Positions 51,291 through 62,120 are shown, counted from the first letter of the stretch. The stretch is DNA of 64,000 nucleotides from Arion vulgaris (GCA_020796225.1 CM036768.1:38093789-38157788); one strand, 5' to 3'. Made by a program: numbers and translations. Notes: generated by a model not told the origin, from the letters alone.

Positions 51291-52000
51291 TAGACGATAA
51301 AAAATAAGGAAATCACATTGAACACTTTAGAAATAGCATTACAACTGCGTCAGAACCATACTGTTAAAAACAACTAAAAAGCAAAATTGTTTAAAATGTG
51401 CCCTGGATAAGAGATCGATATTTTGGGCCAATGATCACGGGTCGTAAAGTAATTGACAGATTATGTTATTTGATTGCTTCACTTAAAGAAATTCAAATCT
51501 TATTTTGTTGACTGATAGGTCGTGTTTCATTACGATTTGTCCATCGGTTCTTTCTTTGTGAGATATCAAGAGTCAACTTTATATTCTCGAGTATTTGCAA
51601 TGTTTGCAAATATGCGATTTGGACAAAAACATGTATATATATATAGTATTACGTAAACAAGAAACAAATGGGTATTTCAACAATAAAAATGACAGCAATC
51701 CGACGTTTCCACCGTAGGCCTTTATCATGGGAACCAATACAAACAGGGAATGCTAAATAAACTAAAACATAGATCTAAATGAGAAAGATGACCAGAGATT
51801 GATACGTCAAATACGTACCTGCTCCCTAGCACAATGTGAAAACAATGAAAGCGGATGTTCAATAGAATAATGGAAAGTAATGCATCAGATGCTATCAGAT
51901 AGGAGTCTTGAGATGTGAATAAGACGTAGAACAAACTGAAGACATGTGATGTGAAACCAAGGGAGAATAAAGACGAATGATGAAAACATTTTGATTTATT
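51291..52000. other. Unassigned AT-rich stretch of 0.7 kb
   Basis: ATCCGACGTTTCCACCGTAG and GCCTTTATCATGG near 51700 resemble the hairpin-CGAAACG motif at 10320 in reverse. Nothing else was recognised. Confidence 0.4.
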
Positions 52001-52002
52001 GA

Positions 52003-52434
52003 TTGATTGAAAGGATCATCATCAATGCACTTCAGTGAATAACCACGTGTGCTTCTGTCTCTTTCTTGCACATACAGATGTCATCGGCAGTGCACGAACT
52101 CCGTAGCAGCGGCGAAGGTCGCCGATATAATTTAGAAAATGGTATAAATAATTTGCAGGAAGTTAATATTCTGCAAGAATGTTACATTTTTAAATTTTCT
52201 AAGGATTTTTCACAGGACAGCAGCTTTTCAGTCTGTTTTTCTTGATTTTTAACTGTCAAGCGTTCTTGTAGGTGCTAAAATTGAACACAGTACATACGTT
52301 TTATCGTTCAGTTCCGAGAAGGACTAGGCAATTGATTTCATCTACACTGAGATAAGGGATATCTGGAAAATATCTCAATGGATCCAAGAGGGGGCGAATC
52401 CAATACGTTTGGAACGAAAGGTAAGCACTTAATT
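52003..52434 (-). mobile_element. SINE-E copy, near full length
   Basis: GATTGATTGAAAGGATCATC, CACTTCAGTGAATAACCACG, GCAGTGCACGAACTCCGTAG and, at the right end, AGGGGGCGAATCCAATACG as the decayed B box. A SINE-G has inserted just beyond its head. Confidence 0.8.
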
Positions 52435-52447
52435 AAAAGAAGTTCCC

Positions 52448-52785
52448 GGGGGACTGCCTAGAGTAGTTGATAGTAGCCCGGCCTGCTAGCTGTGAGACGC
52501 CTCATAGCTCGGGTTCGAACCTACTGTCCGGCATTTGTTCGAGTCCCTGGTCTTACTCAGGACGATAATGTGAGTACCTCTGAAGTCGGAGAAAATCTGC
52601 CTGTATGGCGAGGAATACTAATTACGAGTACATTGAGCACACGGCTGCCAGTGTAAAGTAATTTACAATGTGCACGCTGCTGCCATTGTAAGAAATTGGA
52701 AAAACAGATTTTCACGCAAAAATCAGTTTCAGAGATGGAACTTCGTCTGAGTTGAAAGCGGACGAAAGAAAAAAAAAAAAAAAAA
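52448..52785 (+). mobile_element. SINE-G copy 2, young
   Basis: Almost identical to 50624-50965 by eye, from GGGGACTGCCTAGAGTAG to a poly-A run of about 20. AAAAGAAGTTCCC flanks both sides (52435-52447, 52786-52798), so the TSD is at least 9 bp; its A-rich left part overlaps the tail. Confidence 0.93.
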
Positions 52786-52799
52786 AAAAGAAGTTCCCT

Positions 52800-53027
52800 A
52801 AATAATGTGAAATTAAGGCAACCGATGTGAATGCAATGTGAATTCAATGTGAATTCAATGGTGAACACAGACGTAAGATGGGAATATAATGCAGAGTAAA
52901 GACGTACGCTGGAAACATAATGTAGAACACAGACTTCAGATATGAACACAATGCAGAACACAGACTTCAGATATGAACATAATGTATAACACAGATATGA
53001 AATCTGAATGTAATGTAGATAGAAGAA
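52800..53027. repeat. Degenerate tandem region
   Basis: GTGAATTCAATG repeats at the left, then ACACAGACTTCAGATATGAAC at about 30 bp spacing. It grades into the next array. Confidence 0.65.
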
Positions 53028-53540
53028 AACAGAAATGTAAAAGTTTACACAGAAATAAAGAAAGCTTTAATGTAAAAGTGTACAAAGAAACCCAGAAATG
53101 TAAAAGTGAACAAAGAAAACAGAAATGTAAAAGTGTACAAAGAAATCAAGAAATGTAAAAGTGTATAAAGAAACCAAGAAATGATAAAAGTGTACAAAGA
53201 AACCCAGAAATGTAAAAGTGTACAAAGAAAACAGAAATGTAAAAGTGTAGAAAGAAATCAAGAAATGTAAAAGCGTACAAAGAAATCAAGAAATGATAAA
53301 AGTGTACAAAGAAACCAAGAAATGTAAAAGTGTACAAAGAAACCAAGAAATGATAAAAGTATACAAAGAAATCAAGAAATGATAAAAGTGTACAAAGAAA
53401 CCAAGAAATGATAAAAATGTACAAAGAAATCAAGAAATGATACAAATGTACAAAGAAACCAAGAAATGTAAAAGTGTACAAAGAAATCAAGAAATGTAAA
53501 AGCGTACAAAGAAAACAGAAATGTAAAAGTCTGCTAAGAA
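53028..53540. repeat. 28 bp minisatellite, about 18 copies
   Basis: The unit is TGTACAAAGAAACCAAGAAA plus TGTAAAAG. Variants include ATGATAAAAG, GAAAACAG and TACAAATG. The long frames on both strands come from the repeat. Confidence 0.92.
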
Positions 53541-53936
53541 ATCAAGAAAACTATAATATAAAAGTGAAAACACAGAAAATACAGACATTTGGGATAAGTG
53601 ATGGATGGAGTTAGACATCACGAAAACAATTTTAATAAATATAGGTATACTATAATTTACACATATTTTGAAACTACATTAGTTAACAATTATTGATGGT
53701 TGCTAAGAAACAAGAAAAGCATTTTACGCGGGAGTGAAAATGTCAAGTGGCTGGCGACATGAAACAACGTCAGATTACATTACCATGGCAACTAAGAGCA
53801 AGCATATTTCCCGTAGAAATGGATGGTTGTGTCACAGGACCATTTAGCAGGGAAGTTAAAAGAGGATAGATGTGTAATTTGAACGGCAGGTAAATATGAA
53901 CTTGCTGTTTCCATCTCTAGTAATCCATCTTATTTC
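53541..53936. other. Unassigned stretch
   Basis: No family or coding signal was recognised. Confidence 0.4.
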
Positions 53937-53944
53937 GATATATG

Positions 53945-54098
53945 CAGAGGTGGCTGGTCATTAAGGGCCAGTGGGGCCCGACCCCAGGAAAGTAATAAAT
54001 AATCGTGAATATTAAATTATAACTTAACCGAAAAACCATGAATTTTCATAAATTTGTTCTCTGGCCCAACCAACAAAAATGATCACGTGCCGCCACTG
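53945..54098 (+). mobile_element. MITE-F copy with perfect 8 bp TSD
   Basis: CAGAGGTGGCTGGTCATTA and CACGTGCCGCCACTG are inverted ends. GATATATG flanks both sides (53937-53944, 54099-54106). The left terminus has drifted more than the right. Confidence 0.9.
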
Positions 54099-54254
54099 GA
54101 TATATGATTCAGTTTGTTTAGTATTCCCTTTGTGTGTCTCTTTAAAAAAAGACCCATAGTCGAAACATCGAAATGTTGTTAGTTTTTTCATTTCCTTATT
54201 CATATTTTTTTGCTTATTTGATACAACATACGTACGTGTCTTTGTTCTAACAGG

Positions 54255-54345
54255 CTCATTTATTAAGTATTACTGCATAATCCCCACGGTTTTCTCCAGA
54301 TCTGATCTAATCCGTTCTGACCACCATTGATTTGTAGGCTATAGA
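54255..54345 (+). repeat. Dispersed segment shared with 10815-10905
   Basis: AGATCTGATCTAATCCGTTC, TGACC and TTTGTAGGC match in order. Class unknown. Confidence 0.4.
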
Positions 54346-54548
54346 GAGGATATATTTATTTCTACACATTGTTTTCTTGAGACAATCAGTTTTCCCACAA
54401 ACACCACTATTATCAGCGTGACCATCTTACTTAAACATCACTGTTATCGAGGTGAACGTCGTATTAAAAACAACTATCATCGAGGTCACCACTTAAACAC
54501 CACAAATATCGAAGCAACCACCTTTCTTCCAACACCACTATATGATCA

Positions 54549-54625
54549 CGAGAGAGAGAGAGAGAGGGAGATGAGAGAGAGGGAAAGAGAAAGAGAGAGA
54601 GAAAGAGAGAGAGAAAGAGAGAAAA

Positions 54626-54660
<35 letters not shown>

Positions 54661-54700
54661 AAGAAAGAGAAAGAGAAAGAGAGAAGAGAGAGAGGGAGAA

Positions 54701-54731
<31 letters not shown>

Positions 54732-54790
54732 GGATAAAGAGAGGGAGAAAGAGAGAGAAAAAAGAGAAAGAGAGAAAGAGAGAGAGAAAC
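54549..54790. repeat. GA-type homopurine microsatellite, about 240 bp
   Basis: GAGAGA and GAAAGAGA runs are nearly free of pyrimidines on the plus strand, favourable for triplex (H-DNA). The Arg/Glu and Ser/Leu frames are artefacts. Confidence 0.95.
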
Positions 54791-54829
54791 ACTACTATTA
54801 TCTAGTCAACAACCTTTCCATTAATAAAA

Positions 54830-55080
54830 TAATAATAATTCCTCTCGTACCGTTATACGTTACATAGGGCACGCAAGCAATTTGTCCATATCGCTCTATC
54901 CTGGGCAACTCGCTCAATCTCATCCATGGAACTGAGACCGATATTTCTTGCCTTCAGAGCAAAGTTCGTTTCCGGGTCTCATTAGGTCGTTCTTTGTTTC
55001 TTGAACCCTTTGCATCCCACTTCAATAACTGCTTTGATATTCGTTGACCTTTCCACTAAAACTCATCATTTATACGTGGC
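54830..55080 (-). mobile_element. RTE-like LINE C-terminus with ATT tail
   Basis: The AAT tail (minus-strand ATT), CCTCTCGTACCGTTATACG, CAACTCGCTCAATCTCATCC and CTTTGCATCCCACTTC are the antisense of 55812-56105, with more changes. Confidence 0.75.
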
Positions 55081-55811
55081 CACCATTCCTCCAACAATCC
55101 TATAATTTTTAGATTTTCTATCTTCAACACTCGTTATTTTTTTGGATCTCGCAAACAACAAGAGCTTATTGAGTCATTGACAATGAGATGACAAATTTTT
55201 TCGTATGAAACGTGAAGTATTCTTTGTAAAATATCAAGTACTACACTCTAAACAGTGTAGAAATGTTAGGAACACTCAGTCTCGTGGGTCTAGCTATTAC
55301 AACTGATTACGCTCTCCATTTTCATATTATCTTCTGTTTAAAATGATGTTGTATATTGCTGTTAATTCTCTAGTTCTCACATATTCTTATTTTTGCAGTG
55401 TCGTTTAAATAAGCGTAGATGTACACACATCTCCCTATCTCGGTACTTATTCATCCCAAACAAAGGTTGCAGCTATTTTTCGATATGGTGTAGCTATTCT
55501 TATCACACAATTGTTATCCGATAGGACAGTCGATTTTTAAGGACAGGGCAGCAATTTGTCAAAGGTAGGTCACAAATTATTTCTTGAAGGCGGAAAAGTT
55601 TACCGCCCGGTCCTTTTAATTGCCATTCTCAAATATCTCAATTTATATCGTTGATTGCACAATTTATTGACAACAAATTATGAAAACTTAACAAAATGAA
55701 AACGATGAAAACAAAATAAAACGGAAATGATGAACCGTTCAACTGTTGTTCTTTCTCACAGAAATTCCAAAATACATTAATGGACTAAATCTCATGTAAT
55801 TTTTTTAGTTT
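55081..55811. other. Unassigned stretch of 0.7 kb
   Basis: No family or coding signal was recognised. Confidence 0.4.
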
Positions 55812-56105
55812 TTGAATCACCGAACAACTATTGGAAAGAGAAGATGGAGATATGTTGGGCACACCTTGAGGAGAAATGATCAACGAATATCAAAGCAGGC
55901 ATTGAAGTGCGATGCAAAGGGTTCAAGAAAGAGAGGTCGACCCAAGGAGACCCTGAAACGAACTTTGCTGAGAGAGGCAGGAAATATCGGCCTCAGTTCC
56001 ATGGAGGAGATTGAGCGAGTTGCCCATGATAGAGCGGTATGGAGAAATTACTTGCAGGTCCTATGTAACGTATAACGGTACGAGAGGAAGTATTATTATT
56101 ATCAC
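55812..56105 (+). mobile_element. RTE-like LINE C-terminus, open frame, ATT tail
   Basis: The frame KRRWRYVGHTLRRNDQRI, KQALKCDAKGSRKRGRPK, RTLLREAGNIGLSS, AHDRAVWRNYLQVLC has no stop before the natural end. Compared with 43725 there are only about a dozen amino-acid differences. The 5' truncation point is near 55830. Confidence 0.88.
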
Positions 56106-56274
56106 ATCATAACGGAAATCATGTCAATGATATCTACTTCATACAACGAATCTGGATCAGAGCCAAACTACTAGGAAGTAAAACAAGATCACAAGCAACA
56201 TGCTTCCTGGTCCTGACTTATTCCACAAAGCAGTGCTGCTATTGTGACCTAATTACATCAACGCAACTCATCAT

Positions 56275-56690
56275 CATCAGGTGCCATGCCGGCTGGCGTA
56301 GGCGATCATGGATCTCCACAAATCTCTGGTGTTTGCTATCTCAGATGTTGACGCTCTTACGTGTTATAAAGTCTGACTATCAAATAATTTCTCTCTCTGT
56401 CTTCCTCTGTCCTGTTTCCCCTCGATGTTACCAGTTGTTACGACGTGTCTAAAACCTCCCATTCTCATCACATGTCCACAAAATGATGACTGCCTTGCTT
56501 TTTTTTTAAATAATTACTGTACTTGTCTTAGCTCCATCATTTTGTACTGTAATGGTGCATTTTATCGGAGTCTGTTTTTTTTAATATGATCATAACTTTT
56601 GTCTTCTTAATATTCAAACTAAATCTTTTGTTGTTACTTTCTGTCACAACATTATCAACTGGTCTAAGCTGACAAACATCAGTTTTATTT
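56275..56690 (-). mobile_element. RTE-like LINE remnant with GAT tail
   Basis: The minus strand has NVVTESNNKRFSLNIKKTK (reverse transcriptase region) and, nearer its end, CGHVMRMGGFRHVV, GRQREKL and STSEIANTRDLWRSMIAYAG. It skips much between, so it is internally deleted. It is the same family as 60250 and 63405. Confidence 0.75.
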
Positions 56691-57065
56691 TTGTGCCAGG
56701 GCATGCAGGTGTAAGGGGAATGAATGTGCGGATAGGCTTGCAGGTATGGCTGCTGTACAAAGCGGGCGAGCAATGGACTAGGCTGATATTATAAATTCCT
56801 TAAGGAGAGAGGACGTGTACATGATTCACGTAATAGCGGTGAATCTACACCACTAACCAGACTACAAGAACTCAAAGTTAGGTGTGGTGTAGCTCGACAA
56901 GAACGCTATGCTGGCAGACAAAGAAGAATTGTAAACCAACAAAGAACCGGTGTCGTTAGTCGCCACACGCTGAGCGACATACTGAGAGAGATCGGAGCAC
57001 TTATGGACTAATTTGTTCGACTTGCAGTGATGGTGATCCGACGACTAAATTAAAAACTAAAACTT
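56690..57065 (+). mobile_element. Jockey/CR1-like LINE, RNase H end
   Basis: Reading across frames gives FVPGHAGVRGMNV, DRLAGMAAVQSGRAMD, ADIINSLRREDVYMIHV and, near the end, ERSEHLWTNLF-like text, with many stops. Confidence 0.7.
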
Positions 57066-57384
57066 ATCAACTAGTAATCTACGTAAATAGCCAAACCAAA
57101 CTAACGCAAACTGCTAAAAACAAAACATATATGCGTATTACTGCTGATTGGAAGCATACACTGCCCAATGTTACTAATGATATTTAGGGGACAAAAATCA
57201 AGTGAGGCTTGTAACGGATGCTCCGGCTGAGAGAACAATTGTCCAGGTAACCACAGATGAAAATCTATCGAAACTGACAGAATCATTCATATAGTTGGTA
57301 CTATGCTCAGCTTCTACAACATTATCATTATTCTGTGAATAAAATGTAGAGATTAAGGCTTAACTACCAGTTAAACAACTGAGA

Positions 57385-57545
57385 GTAGATGATGCAAGTG
57401 GCGATGATGTCGTTGTTTATGCCGATGGTCTGAACATCGTGGTGAGAGGTCAGACTGGGGTTTTCAGGCTAGAGCTCATGGTATGGTCGTTGCATATCGA
57501 AGCCGAACATAAAAGTTTACCTGCTTCTAACATGAAGGTGTAGGA
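57385..57545 (+). mobile_element. Jockey/CR1-like LINE, first part of RNase H
   Basis: The frame reads DDASGDDVVVYADGLN, matching the DDDVVVYTDGS start of RNase H at 62880, then decays. The catalytic aspartate of YADG is kept. Confidence 0.6.
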
Positions 57546-57830
57546 TGTCGTCATTACTACTGCTCACTAGTGACTCTCTGTGACTCTGTCACTAGTGACT
57601 CTCTGTGACTCTGTTTACAAGACGCGTTGTTGTGTAACACTAGCATTCAATGCTTCGTAAATTCCAAAAGTACAGGTTGTGACAGGAGTGAATGTTATCT
57701 ATGATGACTCAAACCTAACTCTATTAACATTTATAAATTGTCTTTAGCATCAGGATGTTCACGACAATTGAGACAACAGACCATCCGCTTCGTTTGTGGA
57801 TAAGTTGAAGATGGGTAGTGGGGGTGGTTA

Positions 57831-57905
57831 TCTTTCGATGTCTAGACGACCTAAAATCTTTCGATGTCTAGACGACCTAAAATCTTTCGATGTCTAGACG
57901 ACCAA
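57831..57905. repeat. 26 bp repeat, 3 copies
   Basis: TCTTTCGATGTCTAGACGAC plus CTAAAA starts at 57831, 57857 and 57883. Confidence 0.9.
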
Positions 57906-57969
57906 ACGTTAGATTAATACACGAACACAGATATTGCATATATTCAACTATTGAACGAGTTTTAAACTA

Positions 57970-58150
57970 AACGTTATCAGTTATCAGTTGCATGAGGAAT
58001 ATCATCATATCACCCCAGATATAACCTTAGGTGCTCCGATCTCCGCCTTAATAAATCCAGCAGTATCCAGCGGTCAACATACCAGTTCCATGTTGATTAA
58101 CAAATCTGTGTACATAGTTGGAATGTAGTTCTATTCTTTCTTTTCTTTTC
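57970..58150 (-). mobile_element. Jockey/CR1-like LINE 3' end
   Basis: The minus strand ends GGCGGAGATCGGAGCACCTA, a decayed CPEC region, and ATAACTGATAACG terminal repeats, as at 8136-8333. Confidence 0.75.
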
Positions 58151-58189
58151 TTTTGTCCTTCTCTGCTTTTTTTGCCGCTAGACGTAGCA

Positions 58190-58880
58190 AGTTTAACTGA
58201 TGATCGGTTTCCGAGATAATACACGCTCGGTCGCATGATATGTTGTGGTATTGTGGAGTTTTAAGATGTCTGTAACTCCATCAACACATCTTTTTCTTGG
58301 TCTGCCCCTTCCTCTTGATGATTCCATTTTCAGGTTGTAAGCTCTTGCAACTGGTGTATTCGGGTTCATTCTGACCAAGTGGCCAAACCATTTGAGTCTC
58401 TGTTTTCAATAAATCTAATAGCAGGTGTTGTTCCGACTGTTCTTCTAATTTCTCATTTCTTATATGGTCTCTTCTTGTTTTATTTACTGCTTTCCTCAAG
58501 CATCTCATTTCGCATGTGGTAATTTTCCTTTATTGTCCTTTTGTCAGTGCCCATGTTTGGCGCTGGTAGCACAGTGTTGGTATAAAGATTGAATTTATAA
58601 TCGTATTTATAATTGTATTTTAGTCACTACTGGAATAGCTGGGTGTTTCAAAATTGGGGTAAGCTGGTATGTAATGTTGTTGGCTTGCTGGATTCTAGTT
58701 TCGATCTCTCTGTCCAGTCTACTATCAGATGTGAAGATACTTCCAAGATATTTGAATTCTCTCACCTGCTTTAGCGTTTGGTCATTTATTTGTATGTTGA
58801 TATCTTTATGTTCTCTGCTTATAGTCATGACTTCGGTCTTTTGAATGTTGATCTTCATGTTGTATTTGAGGCAGCTATTG
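58190..58880 (-). mobile_element. RTE-like LINE, palm end to C-terminus
   Basis: The minus strand gives MKINIQKTEVMTIS, QVREFKYLGSIFTSD, DREIETRIQQAN in one 83-codon frame, then AVNKTRRDHIRNE and GRGRPRKRCVDGV after frameshifts. KTEVM and KYLGS are standard motifs C-terminal to the catalytic palm. Confidence 0.85.
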
Positions 58881-58934
58881 TTGAGTAAATTTGTGTGTTC
58901 TTGAAGCTGTTCAATATTCTATTCGGGCTGTATT

Positions 58935-59255
58935 AATATCGATACATATGTATGTCAATCTTGCCAGCGACTGGGATTCACAACCTTGAAACTTCTAATT
59001 TCGGAATGAATATCTCAATGCAATCAGTGTCATTTCGGTGCAATGCAGCTCCCTCTGATATTGTAGCCATGCCAACCAGCCTATTCCTTACCCCCCCAAT
59101 TCTGCATGCCCAGTGTCGACAATTAAGTTGATTTCTCTGATCTCTGTCTGTGCAAGTATCGCCATCTTTCGTCTCACCATTCCTGTTTCAACTTTAGAAA
59201 TCATATTCATGGAGTCACTGAGTATGAAAACATGAGAGTAGTTAAGAGATTTCAA
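58935..59255 (-). mobile_element. Jockey/CR1-like LINE, RNase H fragment
   Basis: The minus strand reads VFILSDSMNMISKVETGMV, then after a frame change GGVRNRLVGMATISEG and LHRND. SDSM holds the third RNase H aspartate. Confidence 0.65.
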
Positions 59256-59268
59256 ATGTGAAAATATT

Positions 59269-59697
59269 GGTGTCTGTGGCGTAGAGGTTAGGTACTTGTG
59301 CCAAATGTACCGGGTTCGCTTCCTATTGAAGCCATCTGGATATGTTTCCAGATATCTCTGATCTCAGTGTAGGTGAGATCGAGTTCCTAGTCCTATCAAG
59401 GACGAACGATAAAACGTAGTTCCCGTCTTCAATTTTAGCACGTAAAAGAAGCCCTGGTCATTCAAAATCGAGAAGACCAGGCTGGAAAGCCGCTGTCCGG
59501 GCAAAATTCATAAGAACAAAAAAAATTCCTATAAAAATATCTTCACCATCTTCAAAATTACGCCGGGAACCCTCACTGCTGCTACGGAATTCGTGATCTA
59601 CAGCTAAGATCTTCCTGTGTAAGAAAGAGATCGGAACACAGATGGATAGTCACCGAAGTGCAATAATGATGCTACTATCAATCAATCAATCAATCAA
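59269..59697 (+). mobile_element. SINE-E copy, full-length reference
   Basis: The tRNA-like head has GTGGCGTAGAGGTTAGGTAC (A box) and CCGGGTTCGCTTCC (B box). The body runs CTCAGTGTAGGTGAGATCG, GTCATTCAAAATCGAG, CTGGAAAGCCGCTGTCCGGG, TCTTCACCATCTTCAAAATT. The 3' end is AGATCGGAACACAGATGG, CACCGAAGTGCAATAATGATG and AATC repeats. Length is about 429 bp. TCAAATGTGAAAA and TCAAATGGAAAA at the flanks may be a TSD. Confidence 0.9.
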
Positions 59698-59867
59698 ATG
59701 GAAAACGAGATGGATTAAACAAGAAAACTAATAAAAGCATAAGCAGTGTACACAATTCTTGTCTGGATTTGAACAGACATAATCAAGAAAATAAGAACGA
59801 GTAAGTTAACATGAAAAAGACAAAGGTGAATAAAAGTAGAACATTGAGAAATCAGACACTGATTCTC

Positions 59868-60215
59868 GCCCAAGTGGTTACCGGGGCCCAAATTTGGGAT
59901 GTACAGAATAGAACCACTGTTACCTGCCACGCATGTCGTAAGAGGCGACTAAGGAGGTTGGTCGTGAGGATAGCTACCCCACACCGTAAAAAACCGTAGA
60001 TGGCTACAGAATGGAGAGCGAACCAAGTAAACGCTGGCTGAAACCGGAAACATCGCTGAAGGATAAGCACCAGAGTTCCAAATGGTGCTGAAGATGTGAC
60101 GGACAACACACCAATGTTAAGGCTGCAAGAATCATATTTCCACATGAATAGACCTTATGGGGAGATCTGGTACATCGGTCTGGGCGGTGATCGCGTGAAG
60201 AGAGAGAGACAGACA
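59868..60215 (+). mobile_element. Core-SINE A2 copy
   Basis: Core-SINE head and core, then the A2 body (AGATGGCTACAGAATGGAGAG, CGCTGGCTGAAACCGG, GGATAAGCACCAGAGTTCC, TACATCGGTCTGGGCGG). It is collinear with 3241-3570. Confidence 0.85.
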
Positions 60216-60249
60216 CACTGTTTAGCAAAATAAAAGAGACTGCAGAAAA

Positions 60250-61025
60250 CACGATAAGGTGATTATATATCTATTAATGTTTGAATGGAAAAGGAAGATT
60301 AAAAGAAGAATTAAAAAACAAATAGAATAGAATACTCCCCCTCCTCCTTCTTCTTCTTCTTCTTAACGTTCGTTCTTTACGACCACTTTTAATCACTCTT
60401 TGTGATATGTTTGATCTTTGCCAAGAACGTGTATACGTTGCACATTGGTTTGGTAGGCCCCTAAACGCATAGACTTCTACACGTTTAGGACACATGCATC
60501 CGATTTCAGCCAAACCTCCTTAGTCGCCTCTTACGACATGTGTAGCAGGTAACAGTGGTTCTATTCTTTACATTCCAAATTTGGGCCCGTAACCACTCGG
60601 CGGAATAGAATACTGATATATGGAAGCGAGTCATGGACAATAAATAAAAAGATCGAACACATCTCTGAAGGATACAAAGATGTGATTTTACAGAAGAATA
60701 TTGAGAATGCCATAGACTACTAAAGTGACTAATGTAGAGGTGTTGAATGTGGTCAAGACGCAGAGTAAGCTTATCATCAATATAAGAAAGAGGAGTCATC
60801 ATTTTTCGGGCATGTGATGAGAGAAGGGAGGTTCAGAACACATTGTTACAACAAATAAAATCAGGGGAAAATGAGACAGAGGAAGACAGAGAGAAAATTT
60901 TGGATAGCCTGACTTCATGGCACGGTAGAGCGTCAACATCTGAGATGATTTCAAACGACAGAGATTTGTGGATATCCATGATCGCCTACGCCAGTCGACA
61001 TGGCACCTAATGATGATGATGGGAA
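60250..61025 (+). mobile_element. RTE-like LINE with GAT tail, split by core-SINE A
   Basis: The piece after the SINE reads RILIYGSESWTINKKIEH-like text, then RQRKTERKF, LDSLTSWHGRASTSEMISND and LWISMIAYASRHGT before ATGATGATG. Several frame breaks. Same family as 56275 and 63405. Confidence 0.78.
60337..60602 (-). mobile_element. Core-SINE A copy, full length with 12 bp TSD
   Basis: From the CTTCTT tail through GTTCGTTCTTTACGACC, AAGAACGTGTATACGTTGC, CACACATGTCGTAAGAGG in reverse, to GGGCCCGTAACCACTCGG. GAATAGAATACT lies at 60325-60336 and 60603-60614. The target is a LINE. Confidence 0.92.
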
Positions 61026-61074
61026 TCAAAGTGTACAATAATATATCATTTAAAAAAAAAGTCCAAGGACGAAG

Positions 61075-61290
61075 AAGTGACCACCCTGCACCAGGTATTC
61101 TCCATATGGTTAGTTACCTCGTCGTAGAAATAGCACGCCATCAAACTGACAGTATTGTACAAACCTGAACTCCGTTTCTCAGGCTATAATTTTAGGGATC
61201 TCAATTTAAAAAAAAAAGACGTTCTCAACAGAACGATACGGTCCAGATTCCAACACATGAACTTCTGAAATCAGTACAACGGTTTAATAA
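61075..61290 (-). mobile_element. SINE-L copy, diverged
   Basis: ATAGCACGCCATCAAACTG, TATTGTACAAACCTGAACTCC, TCAACAGAACGATACGGTCC and CATGAACTTCTGAAATCAG follow reversed SINE-L with many changes. Confidence 0.6.
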
Positions 61291-61390
61291 GTCTATTTGT
61301 TTTTCCGGAAGCTCTTAATACCTGTTCCTTGTTTATTTGTTGATCATATTCGTTACTTCCGTTGCTTCCTCTGGTGTTCTTGAAAGAGGC
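61291..61390 (+). mobile_element. SINE-C partial copy
   Basis: AGTCTATTTGTTTTTCCGG, AGCTCTTAATACCTGTTCC and TTTGTTGATCATATTCG match the right arm of 48640-48868. Confidence 0.7.
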
Positions 61391-61448
61391 TCCGTGTGCT
61401 CATTTTAATAAGCCTAATAACTTAGCCCACAGAGGTGCCCACAAAAAC

Positions 61449-61705
61449 ATCGGGGTCTGTGTGGCTAAGTGGTTAAGCCTTTGCCTTGTGAGTCGAAGGT
61501 CGTGGGTTCGAGTCCGGTCCGCGCCATTCTGTACACGAGTGCAGTTTTTTCCAGAGACCCCTATGATTGTTGCTGGAGCTACGGAGTTCGTGCTTTGTGT
61601 AATAATCTCGGCAGGTGGCGTATGTTTTCTGCGGAGAGGGACCGAGCCATATGGGGTAAAACCGGGTGCAATGAAGTCAATCCTTCGGCTTTTAAACCCT
61701 TTTCT
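61449..61705 (+). mobile_element. SINE-L copy, full-length reference
   Basis: The head GGGTCTGTGTGGCTAAGTGG (A box) and GTGGGTTCGAGTCCGG (B box) look like a tRNA with a CCTTTGCCTTGTGAGTC middle. The body has GATTGTTGCTGGAGCTACGG, CTCGGCAGGTGGCG, GAGCCATATGGGG, and ends GGTGCAATGAAGTCAATCC. Confidence 0.88.
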
Positions 61706-61865
61706 AAACAAGAACATACGGCGAGAATAGAAACTGAGTTATTTATACATACGTCAAGTGGATATCAGTAAGACATAAAAAAACCACATATCCACATGAT
61801 GATGATGATGATCATGTAGTTATAGTGATAGGATATGAAATAATTGTCAGTAATGATCGACAGTG

Positions 61866-62120
61866 CCGTCTGTATGTTGCCCGGGCCCAGAAGGGGATCA
61901 CATAATATTAATACTGTGACCTACAAGGCATGTTGTAAGAGGCGACAGAGGTAGGAGCCTAGTGAAGCTATCATAGTAAATAAAAATTATCGCAGAAATC
62001 GAATGTGCTGGCCTGTTTGTAGGCGCATAACTGGTACAACATACAATCGCTCTTAGACTTGAAACACATACAATTCACAAAGAATGGCTTGCAAGCGGTA
62101 GATATGGAGCGGTCGAACAT
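61866..62120 (+). mobile_element. Core-SINE B copy
   Basis: ACTGTGACCTACAAGGCATG, TTGTAAGAGGCGACAGAGG, AGGAGCCTAGTGAAGC, GGCGCATAACTGGTACAAC and GATATGGAGCGGTCG are in order. The GAA tail is lost. Confidence 0.8.

Noticed and set aside
53028..53540. Phe/Leu-rich membrane-like minus-strand frame
   Set aside because: It is the 28 bp minisatellite; the four-residue pattern follows the repeat unit.
54418..54867. Arg/Glu-rich coiled-coil-like protein
   Set aside because: It is a GA microsatellite.
59868..60215. Functional promoter or regulatory element
   Set aside because: The conserved GGTTACCGGGGCCCAAAT block recurs in all core-SINE heads, so it is a repeat feature and not a local site.
61449..61525. 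Functional tRNA gene
   Set aside because: A and B boxes are good, but no acceptor stem pairs and the sequence continues into a SINE body present elsewhere.
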